Made by a program: the position numbers and the translations under genes. 30,115 bases of DNA from RGIG5612 sp045604025 (GTDB lineage Bacteria > Bacillota > Clostridia > Lachnospirales > Lachnospiraceae), in NCBI GenBank assembly GCA_045604025.1, contig JAZUNG010000155.1:1-30115 (forward strand), read 5' to 3'. A model generated the notes under the pieces. That model made no database searches and was not told where the DNA came from. It was given only the letters and a program-made list of their open reading frames with translations. Within the stretch, counting starts at the first letter, position 1. The number at the start of each line of letters is the position of its first letter. Positions 14,492 through 20,982 of the stretch are shown piece by piece.

Positions 14492-15070
14492 ATGGAACTG
14501 TTTAATGTAAAAGATGACAACTGCGGGAAAACATTTGAAATAGCGTTTAAAAGAGCGCGTGAACTGAACACGGATATTGTAGTTGCGACCACGAGCGGTG
14601 CGACTGCCATGAAGCTGGTTGAAAAGAAGAAGGAAGAAGGATTTGACGGACGTATCATCGTGGTCAGCCATGCTTATGGTTCCAGGATCAAAGGGCAGAA
14701 TATCATGCCGGAAGAGACACGCAGCGCACTGAAGGAGAGCGGAGCTGTAGTGGTAACTGCCGCACATGCACTGTCAGGTGTAGAACGCGGGGTCAGCGGT
14801 GTGTTTAAGGGAGTTTATCCAGCTGAGATCATCGCTTCGACACTGAGGCTGATATCTGCTGGTACGAAGGTCTGCCTGGAGATCGCCCTGATGGCATGTG
14901 ATGCCGGAGCAATAGAGTATAAAAAGCCTGTAGTATGTATAGGAGGTACACACAGCAGTGCTGACACTGCAGCGGTCATCACTCCTTCATATTCATCTGC
15001 AATCTTTGAAAGCCGTATAAATGAGATCCTGTGCAAACCGGATCTGTATGAAAGGGAGACTGCAGAATAG
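14492..15070 (+). CDS. Stand-alone pyruvate kinase C-terminal (alpha/beta)-like protein
   Basis: The 192-aa product resembles the allosteric C-terminal domain of pyruvate kinase (PF02887; COG1751 stand-alone group): TDIVVATTSGATAMKLVEKK near the start, a Rossmann-like IIVVSHAYG strand, VVVTAAHALSGVERG, and an end with VVCIGGTHSSADTAAVITPSYS. The catalytic barrel of pyruvate kinase is absent, so it cannot have that activity. The family is uncharacterised; a ligand-binding or regulatory role is only inferred from the fold. AAAGGAAA lies eight bases before the ATG. It follows the U32 gene by 62 bases and converges with the minus-strand CPBP gene, whose stop codon is two bases away. Confidence 0.8.
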   Translation: MELFNVKDDNCGKTFEIAFKRARELNTDIVVATTSGATAMKLVEKKKEEGFDGRIIVVSHAYGSRIKGQNIMPEETRSALKESGAVVVTAAHALSGVERGVSGVFKGVYPAEIIASTLRLISAGTKVCLEIALMACDAGAIEYKKPVVCIGGTHSSADTAAVITPSYSSAIFESRINEILCKPDLYERETAE

Positions 15071-15071
15071 G

Positions 15072-15845
15072 TTACTGACTGACGGGGCTTCTTCTGATCA
15101 GGACCAGAAGAGCTGCGGAAGCTGCCAGGGTTATGCACATTACCAGGATATATACCGGTATGGACGGGTATGAAAGCCCGATCACCTGGATCAGAATGGA
15201 TATCAGATTGGCAGCCGCATGCATGGCGATGGGTGCCCACAGATTCTTAAACCGGTCATAGATGGCACACAGGAGCAGTCCATAGATAAATGCGAATATC
15301 CCCTGCATCAGATTCATGTGGTACAGTCCAAAGAGCAGGGAACTGACCAGAGCAGCAGGCCAGAATGAGGTGTATTCCTTCATCCTGCGAAAGACCAGGC
15401 CGCGGAATGTGATCTCTTCCGCCAGCGGAGCCAATATAACGGATTTGAGTATAGTGATCAGCACACCCGATGTGCTGATCATTTGTTCTGTCTGGGTATA
15501 TGTACCCAGGACACCTGTCATGCCCAGAAGGGACACCAGTATGCTGAGACCGTGACTGGCCAGAACGCCGCAGATGATGACCGGTACAAGATATACTGGG
15601 TGTGAGCGGATCGAATCAGACGGCGTCACATGATCCTTCCTGTAAATGATGAACGAAACTATTCCGCCCAGAACAAGGGCCAGAGAACTCACCAGATCCT
15701 GCCATTTCAGCATGAATGCATTCAGATCGGAGAAAGATGAGCGAAAAAAAGCGTCGTATATCAGCATCGCTGCAATATAGACTGCCAGATACGAGGCAAA
15801 CAGCACGAATGCCGGATATACGACTCTCCAGAACTTTCTAAACAC
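15072..15845 (-). CDS. CPBP family intramembrane metalloprotease (CAAX protease/Abi)
   Basis: The 257-aa protein has about eight hydrophobic segments and the three CPBP motifs (PF02517): EEITFR at 143-148, FGLYH at 172-176 and HAAAN at 209-213. These supply the Glu and His residues of the metal active site, so it looks catalytically competent. Members cleave prenylated or other membrane proteins, or protect against bacteriocins; the substrate here is unknown. The start is GTG at 15845, which directly follows the TAA of the small upstream gene (TAAGTG), with AGG five bases before it. This implies translation coupled to the 55-aa gene. Confidence 0.88.
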   Translation of the reverse strand: MFRKFWRVVYPAFVLFASYLAVYIAAMLIYDAFFRSSFSDLNAFMLKWQDLVSSLALVLGGIVSFIIYRKDHVTPSDSIRSHPVYLVPVIICGVLASHGLSILVSLLGMTGVLGTYTQTEQMISTSGVLITILKSVILAPLAEEITFRGLVFRRMKEYTSFWPAALVSSLLFGLYHMNLMQGIFAFIYGLLLCAIYDRFKNLWAPIAMHAAANLISILIQVIGLSYPSIPVYILVMCITLAASAALLVLIRRSPVSQ

Positions 15846-16013
15846 TTAACCTATGATACCGTTGATAGCAGAGAAAAGGATGAACAGGATCAGTGCAACA
15901 ACCAGTACCAGTGCTACGACTGTGATGATGACTCTCCTGGTCTTTTCTTTCTTGACTGTCTGTTTTCTGTTCTTTTTTTCCTCTTTGTATTTGTCTACTT
16001 TTTCCTGACTCAT
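15846..16013 (-). CDS. Small single-pass membrane protein, 55 aa
   Basis: An open frame runs on the minus strand from ATG at 16013 to TAA at 15846-15848. The product starts MSQEKVDKYKEEKKNRKQTV, is very lysine-rich for about 28 residues, and then has one hydrophobic helix (VIITVVALVLVVALILFILF) and a short end AINGIIG. The positive-inside rule puts the N-terminus in the cytosol. GGCAGG precedes the ATG by seven bases, a sigma-A-like promoter lies upstream (16063-16091), and the stop abuts the CPBP start. These points support a real gene. I do not recognise a named family. It may partner with or be a substrate of the CPBP protein. Confidence 0.7.
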   Translation of the reverse strand: MSQEKVDKYKEEKKNRKQTVKKEKTRRVIITVVALVLVVALILFILFSAINGIIG

Positions 16014-16062
16014 GATAAACCTGCCTTTAAAAAATGCTGAGCGATCGACCGCTTCAGGCTAT

Positions 16063-16091
16063 AATATATCGTTTTTTTCAGATAAAATCAA
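16063..16091 (-). promoter_or_regulatory. Probable promoter of the small membrane protein-CPBP pair
   Basis: On the minus strand TTGATT (16091-16086) and TATATT (16068-16063) are 17 bases apart, about 50 bases before the ATG at 16013. A short dyad, CCTTG-TAT-CAAGG (16092-16104), touches the -35 box and could be an operator. Confidence 0.5.
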
Positions 16092-16125
16092 CCTTGTATC
16101 AAGGAAATGATTGTGATAAACTAAC

Positions 16126-16153
16126 TTTCGGTGCTTTATCTTGTATTTATAAG
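16126..16153 (+). promoter_or_regulatory. Possible promoter of the cupin gene
   Basis: TATAAG at 16148-16153 is a fair -10 box; the only -35 candidate, TTTCGG at 16126-16131, is poor. This is the divergent partner of the minus-strand promoter at 16063-16091. Confidence 0.3.
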
Positions 16154-16182
16154 TGCAATTCAATTTTAGGAGGTTACTGATA

Positions 16183-16545
16183 ATGTTGTACAAAGTTATG
16201 AAGGGTGCTGATGCATGGGAGTATGAAGGAAAGGGTCATTATGACTGCAAGGCTACCAGACTTCACACAAATACTGATTTCGAAGGCGGCAAGCTGACAA
16301 TGGGTCTTACTCATTTCTTCCCTCACGGCGGAGCATATGTTCGCGAGACCAATTTCGAGATGATCTATTATGTAAAGAAGGGCAACCTGACCATCATTAC
16401 TGCTGATACAGAAGATGGCGAGCAGACCAGACATCAGCTGGTTGAAGGCGACTCTGTTCGTTTCATGCCCGGCGCTTGCAGAGGTATCGACAATGAGTCT
16501 GATACAGAGGTTGTACAGATGCTCGTTGTTATGATCGTTGAGTAA
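16183..16545 (+). CDS. Cupin domain protein
   Basis: The 120-aa protein is a single small beta-barrel cupin. Motif 1 is recognisable as GLTHFFPHGGAYVRETNFEMIYYVKKG-like (His44, His48, Glu59, Gly67). Motif 2 is GDSVRFMPGACRGIDN, where the usual histidine is missing, so metal binding may be altered or absent. The substrate is unknown. ATG 16183 is nine bases after a strong TAGGAGG (16167-16173); longer in-frame reading upstream lacks a start signal. Frequent GTT, CGT and GAG codons and the strong ribosome site hint at high expression. It appears to be a single-gene unit, closed by the terminator at 16577-16607. Confidence 0.82.
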   Translation: MLYKVMKGADAWEYEGKGHYDCKATRLHTNTDFEGGKLTMGLTHFFPHGGAYVRETNFEMIYYVKKGNLTIITADTEDGEQTRHQLVEGDSVRFMPGACRGIDNESDTEVVQMLVVMIVE

Positions 16546-16576
16546 TCGAAGTATCTGAATACTTTTATCAGATATC

Positions 16577-16607
16577 CAGGGGGATCACGCAGGTGATCCC
16601 CTGTTTG
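16577..16607 (+). terminator. Intrinsic terminator after the cupin gene
   Basis: CAGGGGGATCAC (16577-16588) pairs with GTGATCCCCTG (16593-16603) around GCAG with one bulged G, followed by TTTGTT. A strong stem with a reasonable T-tract. Confidence 0.8.
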
Positions 16608-16646
16608 TTGCTATTTAACTTCAGAATTTGACATTGAATAAGACGC

Positions 16647-16675
16647 TTGATTGTTTTACAATTAATACATATATA
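16647..16675 (+). promoter_or_regulatory. Possible promoter of the AI-2E family permease gene
   Basis: TTGATT (16647-16652) and TATATA (16670-16675) are 17 bases apart, 21 bases before the ATG, which would give a very short leader holding only the ribosome site. A perfect TTGACA at 16628-16633 lies just upstream but has no well-spaced -10 box. Confidence 0.4.
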
Positions 16676-16696
16676 AAGATTGCCCCGGGAGCGCAT

Positions 16697-18037
16697 ATGG
16701 AACAGCAGGATAACGGAAATAAAGATAAGAACAGCAGATTCAAACCCAATCCGAAATACTTTACCATAGGTGTATATACGGTAATAGTATTTGCTCTGTG
16801 CGCTGTTATAGCCAGGCTGGTGTTCAGCTGGTCGGCTGTCTGGCACGGGGTCAGGGTGTTTATTGGTGTTCTGTCGCCATTTATCGTCGGTGCCATTATA
16901 GCGTATCTTATAAACCCGCTGTACAAATTCCTGGATTTCACGTTTTTCGGCAAATGGCTCAGAATGACGAAGAAGCGGAAGCTCCGCAAGGTGCTCTCGC
17001 TCCTCGTGTCATATATTATCGTATTCGGTATCATCGTACTGATCATATCATTTGTTGTTCCACAGCTGGTCAGCAGTATCGCCAGCCTGATAGACGCTAT
17101 CAGCGGATTTGCGTCTACGATCCAGACCTGGATCACAGACCTGCAGGAGCACTTTATCAATCTGAATCTGGACTTCCTGGACAACTGGGTGGAAAGCTTT
17201 ATCCCTTCACTGACTGAACTGCTGAAGAACTGGTCGGGCAGTCTGGTTTCCACTGCATTTTCCACATCTGTGAGTGTGGTGAGCGGTGTGGTCAAGGGCG
17301 TGCTCGCGATCATCGTATCGGTCTATATGCTGTCAGACAAGCTCCATCTGGAGAGATCCCTGCGCAATGCCTACTATGCTTTCTTCAAGCCGGAGAGGGC
17401 AGCAGTGGTAGCAAGGATATCCAGGGAGAGTTCAAATATATTCAGCAATTTCTTCACCGGCAAAATCTTCGATTCACTGATAGTCGGAGTGCTGTGCTTC
17501 CTGGGTATGCTGATTCTGAGACTGCCATACGCTCTTCTGATCGCGGTCGTGGTAGGTGTGACCAATATCATTCCGTATTTCGGACCGTTTATCGGCGCGA
17601 TACCGAGCATACTGATCCTTTTGATGACCGGATGGAAAGAAGCGATCATATTCACCATATTTATCCTGATCCTGCAGCAGGTGGACGGCAACCTGATAGG
17701 TCCGAGGATCCTGGGCAATTCTATAGGACTCAGACCGATATGGGTCGTATTTGCGATCACCATAGGCGGCTGGGTCGGAGGAGTGATCGGAATGGTATTC
17801 GGTATCCCTATTTTTGCGGTACTGGGTAATATCATTCAGCAGATCGTAACGAGAAGACTGAAGACCAAAGGCCTGGATTCTATGATAGTTTATGAGAGAC
17901 CGAAGCCTCAGACCATAAAATACTCCGAAGTTTTCACCAGGTTTTTTAAAAAAAAGAAAAAAGGATCCACAAAACAAGAATCAGAAGAAGACTCAGACAA
18001 AGATCCTTCAGATGACAGTTCTGATATTATAAGCTAA
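16697..18037 (+). CDS. AI-2E family transporter (PF01594)
   Basis: Polytopic membrane protein, 446 aa, with about eight hydrophobic segments (roughly 20-45, 50-72, 98-122, 190-212, 258-285, 288-315, 318-328, 345-375). The family signatures are FFTGKIFDSLIVG, PYFGPFIGAIPS (293-304) and QQVDGNLIGPRILG (327-340). Family members export autoinducer-2, ions or other solutes; the cargo here is unknown. The cytosolic tail after about 405 is first very basic (FFKKKKKGSTK), then acidic and Ser/Asp-rich. The start is ATG 16697, five bases after GGGAG; the longer in-frame TTG 16628 coincides with a TTGACA box. It converges with the DUF1836 gene, sharing a terminator. Confidence 0.88.
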   Translation: MEQQDNGNKDKNSRFKPNPKYFTIGVYTVIVFALCAVIARLVFSWSAVWHGVRVFIGVLSPFIVGAIIAYLINPLYKFLDFTFFGKWLRMTKKRKLRKVLSLLVSYIIVFGIIVLIISFVVPQLVSSIASLIDAISGFASTIQTWITDLQEHFINLNLDFLDNWVESFIPSLTELLKNWSGSLVSTAFSTSVSVVSGVVKGVLAIIVSVYMLSDKLHLERSLRNAYYAFFKPERAAVVARISRESSNIFSNFFTGKIFDSLIVGVLCFLGMLILRLPYALLIAVVVGVTNIIPYFGPFIGAIPSILILLMTGWKEAIIFTIFILILQQVDGNLIGPRILGNSIGLRPIWVVFAITIGGWVGGVIGMVFGIPIFAVLGNIIQQIVTRRLKTKGLDSMIVYERPKPQTIKYSEVFTRFFKKKKKGSTKQESEEDSDKDPSDDSSDIIS

Positions 18038-18039
18038 AC

Positions 18040-18065
18040 AGCAAGTTAAATGATCACTTGCTTTT
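18040..18065. terminator. Bidirectional terminator between the permease and DUF1836 genes
   Basis: AGCAAGT (18040-18046) pairs with ACTTGCT (18056-18062) and is followed by TTTT on the plus strand; on the minus strand the stem is followed by TGTTTAGC, a weaker tract. The DUF1836 stop codon lies in the 18054-18056 part of the stem. Confidence 0.55.
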
Positions 18066-18668
18066 ATCAACAATCTCTATACTTCCGCCGTTTTCCAGCG
18101 TCTTGCCCTTCAGGAGCAGGAGCTTCTCGGCCAGAAGCCTGGAAAATCCACTGATAACAGCAACAAACGCGATCAGATCACTGGTCTTGTCTGATGAGAG
18201 TTCCGATGGCTCATCGTGATCGAGTATGCCTCCGGCCAGAGTTCTGACCTGATCTGCGAAGAACTTCGCAGCCTGGCGATGCTTGATCGCATATGATGTA
18301 TAGATCTCTTTCAGCTCATCAGCAGACAGATCCATGGGGATCATAGTCTGCAATGTAGCGATACTTAGGCTCTGCTTCAGAGAACAGATGATCAGCAGAT
18401 ATGCTATATGAACCCGGTAATATTTCTTGGATATCGGTTCGGGCATGATCTTCTTGCGGACATAGTTGTTGATAGCCGCAGAAGTGATGATCTCTTCCTC
18501 CTTGAGTTCGGGAGGCATATAATCAAGGTATTCTTTCAGCAGGCGTATGACCTGCTCCATATACAGCCCGAAGTCAGGGATGTCATCCCATTCGGGCAGT
18601 CTGTAGTCGTCAATGAATTTTTCCCAGCGCCTTAATTTGCCGGCGATCAGCTGCTTATCATAGTCCAT
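18054..18668 (-). CDS. DUF1836 domain protein, putative MerR-like transcriptional regulator of the fatty-acid operon
   Basis: The 204-aa protein matches DUF1836 (PF08876): an N-terminal WEKFIDDYRLPEWDDIPDFGLYMEQVI region and a MerR-like helix-turn-helix around residues 60-84 (ITSAAINNYVRKKIMPEPIS followed by KKYYR). A helical region with repeated hydrophobic positions follows, ending in a helix with AEKLLLLKGK. There is no C-terminal metal-binding cysteine pattern. It is divergent from acpP, and both genes have the same 17-bp motif at their promoters. I infer that it binds these sites to regulate itself and the fatty-acid genes; the domain family itself has no established role known to me. 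GAGG is seven bases before the ATG. Confidence 0.82.
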   Translation of the reverse strand: MDYDKQLIAGKLRRWEKFIDDYRLPEWDDIPDFGLYMEQVIRLLKEYLDYMPPELKEEEIITSAAINNYVRKKIMPEPISKKYYRVHIAYLLIICSLKQSLSIATLQTMIPMDLSADELKEIYTSYAIKHRQAAKFFADQVRTLAGGILDHDEPSELSSDKTSDLIAFVAVISGFSRLLAEKLLLLKGKTLENGGSIEIVDKSK

Positions 18669-18695
18669 ATAAAGCCTCGCTAAACGTTGCAGAAC

Positions 18696-18712
18696 ATCTA
18701 ATTTACTAGATT
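18696..18712 (-). promoter_or_regulatory. Putative operator copy 1 at the DUF1836 promoter
   Basis: Read on the minus strand the site is AATCTAGTAAATTAGAT. It overlaps the last three bases of an extended -10 box (TGATATAAT, 18718-18710) and the expected start point. It is 15/17 identical to the site at 18788-18804 in the same orientation relative to transcription. It is also partly palindromic (ATCTA-N6-TAGAT). Confidence 0.6.
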
Positions 18713-18725
18713 ATATCATATAATC
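18709..18725. promoter_or_regulatory. Perfect 17-bp palindrome over the DUF1836 -10 region
   Basis: GATTATATCATATAATC is an exact inverted repeat of eight bases around one C. It spans the -10 box of the DUF1836 promoter and adjoins operator copy 1. It may be part of a compound operator or only reflect the AT-rich -10 element. Confidence 0.4.
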
Positions 18726-18758
18726 TTCATAATTCCACCTTAAAATGCTATTAATAGC

Positions 18759-18787
18759 TTGACTTAATTTAATGGTCAATCTATACT
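18759..18787 (+). promoter_or_regulatory. Promoter of the fatty-acid operon
   Basis: TTGACT (18759-18764) and TATACT (18782-18787) are separated by exactly 17 bases, predicting a start near 18794 and a leader of about 80 nt. A dyad, TTGAC-N11-GTCAA (18759-18779), covers the -35 box. On the minus strand the same dyad offers TTGACC-N17-TATTAA as an extra promoter toward the DUF1836 gene. Confidence 0.7.
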
Positions 18788-18804
18788 AATCCAGTAGATT
18801 AGAT
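18788..18804 (+). promoter_or_regulatory. Putative operator copy 2 at the acpP promoter
   Basis: AATCCAGTAGATTAGAT starts right after the -10 box and covers the expected start point, where a bound repressor would block transcription. CTAATC-N5-GATTAG (18786-18802) gives it dyad symmetry. It matches copy 1 at the DUF1836 promoter at 15 of 17 positions. Confidence 0.6.
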
Positions 18805-18813
18805 AATGTAATA

Positions 18814-18843
18814 GGGGATAGCAGATGAATCAGCTGATTCCCC
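18814..18843 (+). other. Hairpin in the acpP leader
   Basis: GGGGA (18814-18818) pairs with TCCCC (18839-18843), extended by CAG (18822-18824) with CTG (18834-18836). The 14-bp palindrome GAATCAGCTGATTC (18827-18840) offers an alternative fold. No T-run follows directly. Confidence 0.4.
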
Positions 18844-18874
18844 GGAATATTTATCATTATTTAGGAGGACTATC

Positions 18875-19102
18875 ATGAACGTATTTGAAGTTGTAGCAAA
18901 TCTGATCGCCGACAGATATGAGATCGACGCAGACTCTATCACTGCCGAGACAACCTTCCAGGAGATCGGTATCGACTCACTCGACACAGTTGAGCTTCTT
19001 ATGGACCTTGAGGATGAGGTCGGATGCGAGCTGGAGCTGGAAGAACAGATCACAACAGTTGGTGAGCTGGTAGCTTTCATCGAGGCAAAGAAGGCTGAAT
19101 AA
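18875..19102 (+). CDS. acpP: Acyl carrier protein
   Basis: Small acidic cytosolic carrier, 75 aa, that holds growing acyl chains on 4'-phosphopantetheine. The attachment motif is GIDSLDTVELLMDLED with the modified serine at Ser35. The helical bundle and acidic composition are typical. TAGGAGG at 18862-18868 is six bases before the ATG, a strong site as expected for an abundant protein. It is the first gene of the fatty-acid operon, downstream of the promoter at 18759-18787; fabK follows after 26 bases. No fabH lies before it, where many Bacillota operons have one. Confidence 0.97.
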   Translation: MNVFEVVANLIADRYEIDADSITAETTFQEIGIDSLDTVELLMDLEDEVGCELELEEQITTVGELVAFIEAKKAE

Positions 19103-19128
19103 TCATTTGGCATAGGCAGGTAGAGACA

Positions 19129-20073
19129 ATGATCAAAACTGAGATTTGCGATATGCTGGGTATCGAATACCCTGTATTCCAGGGCGGCATGGCATGGATC
19201 GCTGACGGCAAGCTGGCTGCAGCTGTATCCGAAGGCGGCGGCCTTGGAATCGTTGCTGCAGGAAATGCGCCTGCAGATTTTGTAAGAGAGCAGATCCGTA
19301 TAGCCAAGTCACTCACAGACAAGCCGTTTGGAGTAAACATCATGCTCCAGAGTCCTTTCTGCGACGAGGTGGCTCAAGTCGCAGCTGAGGAAAAGGTTGC
19401 AGTAGTCACAACAGGAGCAGGAAATCCTTCCAAGTATATGCAGATGTGGAAGGATGCAGGCATCAAGGTGATCCCTGTTGTTGCATCTGTAGCCATGGCC
19501 AGGCTCATGACCAGACTGGGAGCATCTGCTGTGATCGCTGAAGGAGGCGAGAGCGGCGGACATGTAGGAGAACTGACTACTATGGTACTGGTTCCCCTGA
19601 TCGTTGATGCGACAGACCTTCCGGTCATCGCTGCAGGTGGTATTGCAGAGGGACGTGCAGCAGCTGCCAGCTTCATGCTGGGCGCTGTAGGCATACAGAT
19701 GGGTACCAGATTCCTCAGTGCGTATGAGTGCACCATCCATCCTGAATACAAGAAGAAAGTTCTCAAGGCAAACGATCTGGCTACCATGGTCACCGGCAAG
19801 CGTCTGGGACATCCTGTAAGAAGTCTCAGAACCAATTTCGCACGCGAGTATGCCAAGGCCGAGTACAGTGATATGCCTGATGACGAACTCGAGAAGATGG
19901 GACTGGGAGTTCTGAGACTGGCAGTTCAGGAGGGTGACTCCGATAAGGGATGTTTCCTGTGCGGTCAGGTTGCCGCCCGTGTCAGCAAGGAGCAGAGCGC
20001 TGCCGAGATCATCCGTGAAGTCATGGAAGAGACTGAAGAAGTACTGAAGGGAGCCCTGAAATGGGTAAAATAG
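19129..20073 (+). CDS. fabK: Enoyl-ACP reductase II FabK
   Basis: FMN-dependent enzyme that reduces trans-2-enoyl-ACP in the last step of each elongation cycle; naturally insensitive to triclosan. The 314-aa protein has the nitronate-monooxygenase-like TIM barrel: YPVFQGGMAWIADGKLAAAV at the start, GGGLGIVAAGN, PFGVNIML, VIAEGGESGGHVGELTTM with the conserved Gly-Gly-His segment, VIAAGGIAEGRAAAA for the phosphate of FMN, and GTRFLSAYEC. Length and motifs fit FabK and not FabI or FabV. No fabI-type gene occurs here. The last 13 bases overlap fabD. Confidence 0.95.
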   Translation: MIKTEICDMLGIEYPVFQGGMAWIADGKLAAAVSEGGGLGIVAAGNAPADFVREQIRIAKSLTDKPFGVNIMLQSPFCDEVAQVAAEEKVAVVTTGAGNPSKYMQMWKDAGIKVIPVVASVAMARLMTRLGASAVIAEGGESGGHVGELTTMVLVPLIVDATDLPVIAAGGIAEGRAAAASFMLGAVGIQMGTRFLSAYECTIHPEYKKKVLKANDLATMVTGKRLGHPVRSLRTNFAREYAKAEYSDMPDDELEKMGLGVLRLAVQEGDSDKGCFLCGQVAARVSKEQSAAEIIREVMEETEEVLKGALKWVK

Positions 20074-20972
20074 CATTTTTATTCGCCGGACAGGGAGCAC
20101 AGGCTCCGGGCATGGGAAAGACTCTGTATGAAGGATATGAAGCAGCCAGAAGAGTATTTGACGCTGCAGATAAGATCAGGGTTGGAACATCTGCCCAGTG
20201 TTTTGAAGGTACTGCCGATGAGCTGAAGATCACCGGCAATACTCAGCCGTGCATGTATGTAGTTGAGATGGCTGCTGCCGAGGTCCTTAGGGAGGCTGGC
20301 ATACAGGCAGACTGCGCCGCAGGATTCTCTCTGGGGGAGCTCTCAGCCCTAACGTATGCAGGTGTTATGGACGCTGAGACCGGACTGCGTCTGGTCATGA
20401 AGCGAGGCATGCTGATGCAGGAAGCCAGCGAAAGTCAGAACACATCCATGGTGGCAGTGGTAAAGCTTCCCAATGAAGAGGTGGAAAGGGTTGCGTCTCA
20501 GTTTGAGCATATGTACCCCGTCAACTATAACTGTCCCGGACAGGTATCTGTATCAGGCGCGGCAGATGAGATGCAGGCTTTTTCAGATGCCGTCAAGGCA
20601 GCAGGCGGAAGGGCCATCCCTGTCAAGGTGAGCGGAGCATTCCACAGCCCTTATATGGACGGAGCAGCAGACAGCTTCAGGGAAGTGATCGCAGATGCAG
20701 CGTTTGGATCATGTCAGATCCCTGTATATGCCAACTGTACCGGACAGCCCTATGGAGAGGATATCAGGGAGACTCTGGGAATGCAGATCAACCATCCTGT
20801 CAGATGGGAAGATACCATATGCGGCATGATCGCAGACGGAGTTGATACATTTGTTGAGCTGGGACCCGGAAAGACTCTCAGCGGATTTGTAAAGAAGATC
20901 AGCAGTGACGTCAGAGTGTTCAACGTTGCCGAGGCAGCAGATGCACAGAAAGTCATTGATGAGCTGAAATAA
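20061..20972 (+). CDS. fabD: Malonyl-CoA:ACP transacylase FabD
   Basis: Moves malonyl groups from CoA to ACP, linking the Acc products to the elongation cycle. The 303-aa protein begins KIAFLFAGQGAQAPGMGK, has the nucleophile motif GFSLGELSAL (Ser90; Phe instead of the His found in E. coli GHSLG, a position that varies in Gram-positive FabD) and the catalytic His195 in SGAFHSPYM. FVELGPGKTLSGFVKK is the conserved C-terminal segment. The start overlaps the end of fabK, with GAAGGGAG about eight bases before the ATG. Confidence 0.96.
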   Translation: MGKIAFLFAGQGAQAPGMGKTLYEGYEAARRVFDAADKIRVGTSAQCFEGTADELKITGNTQPCMYVVEMAAAEVLREAGIQADCAAGFSLGELSALTYAGVMDAETGLRLVMKRGMLMQEASESQNTSMVAVVKLPNEEVERVASQFEHMYPVNYNCPGQVSVSGAADEMQAFSDAVKAAGGRAIPVKVSGAFHSPYMDGAADSFREVIADAAFGSCQIPVYANCTGQPYGEDIRETLGMQINHPVRWEDTICGMIADGVDTFVELGPGKTLSGFVKKISSDVRVFNVAEAADAQKVIDELK

Positions 20973-20982
20973 AGGTAAAATT

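Noticed and set aside
16628..16696. Longer form of the AI-2E family protein from TTG 16628
   Set aside because: The segment contains promoter-like boxes and no ribosome site; ATG 16697 has GGGAG five bases upstream.
18669..18874. FapR-type operator upstream of acpP
   Set aside because: The repeated motif AATCyAGTArATTAGAT does not resemble the FapR palindrome I remember, and no fapR gene is adjacent.
20328..20345. FabD motif GFSLG instead of GHSLG as a sign of inactivation
   Set aside because: The residue before the serine varies in Gram-positive FabD; Ser90 and His195 are both present.
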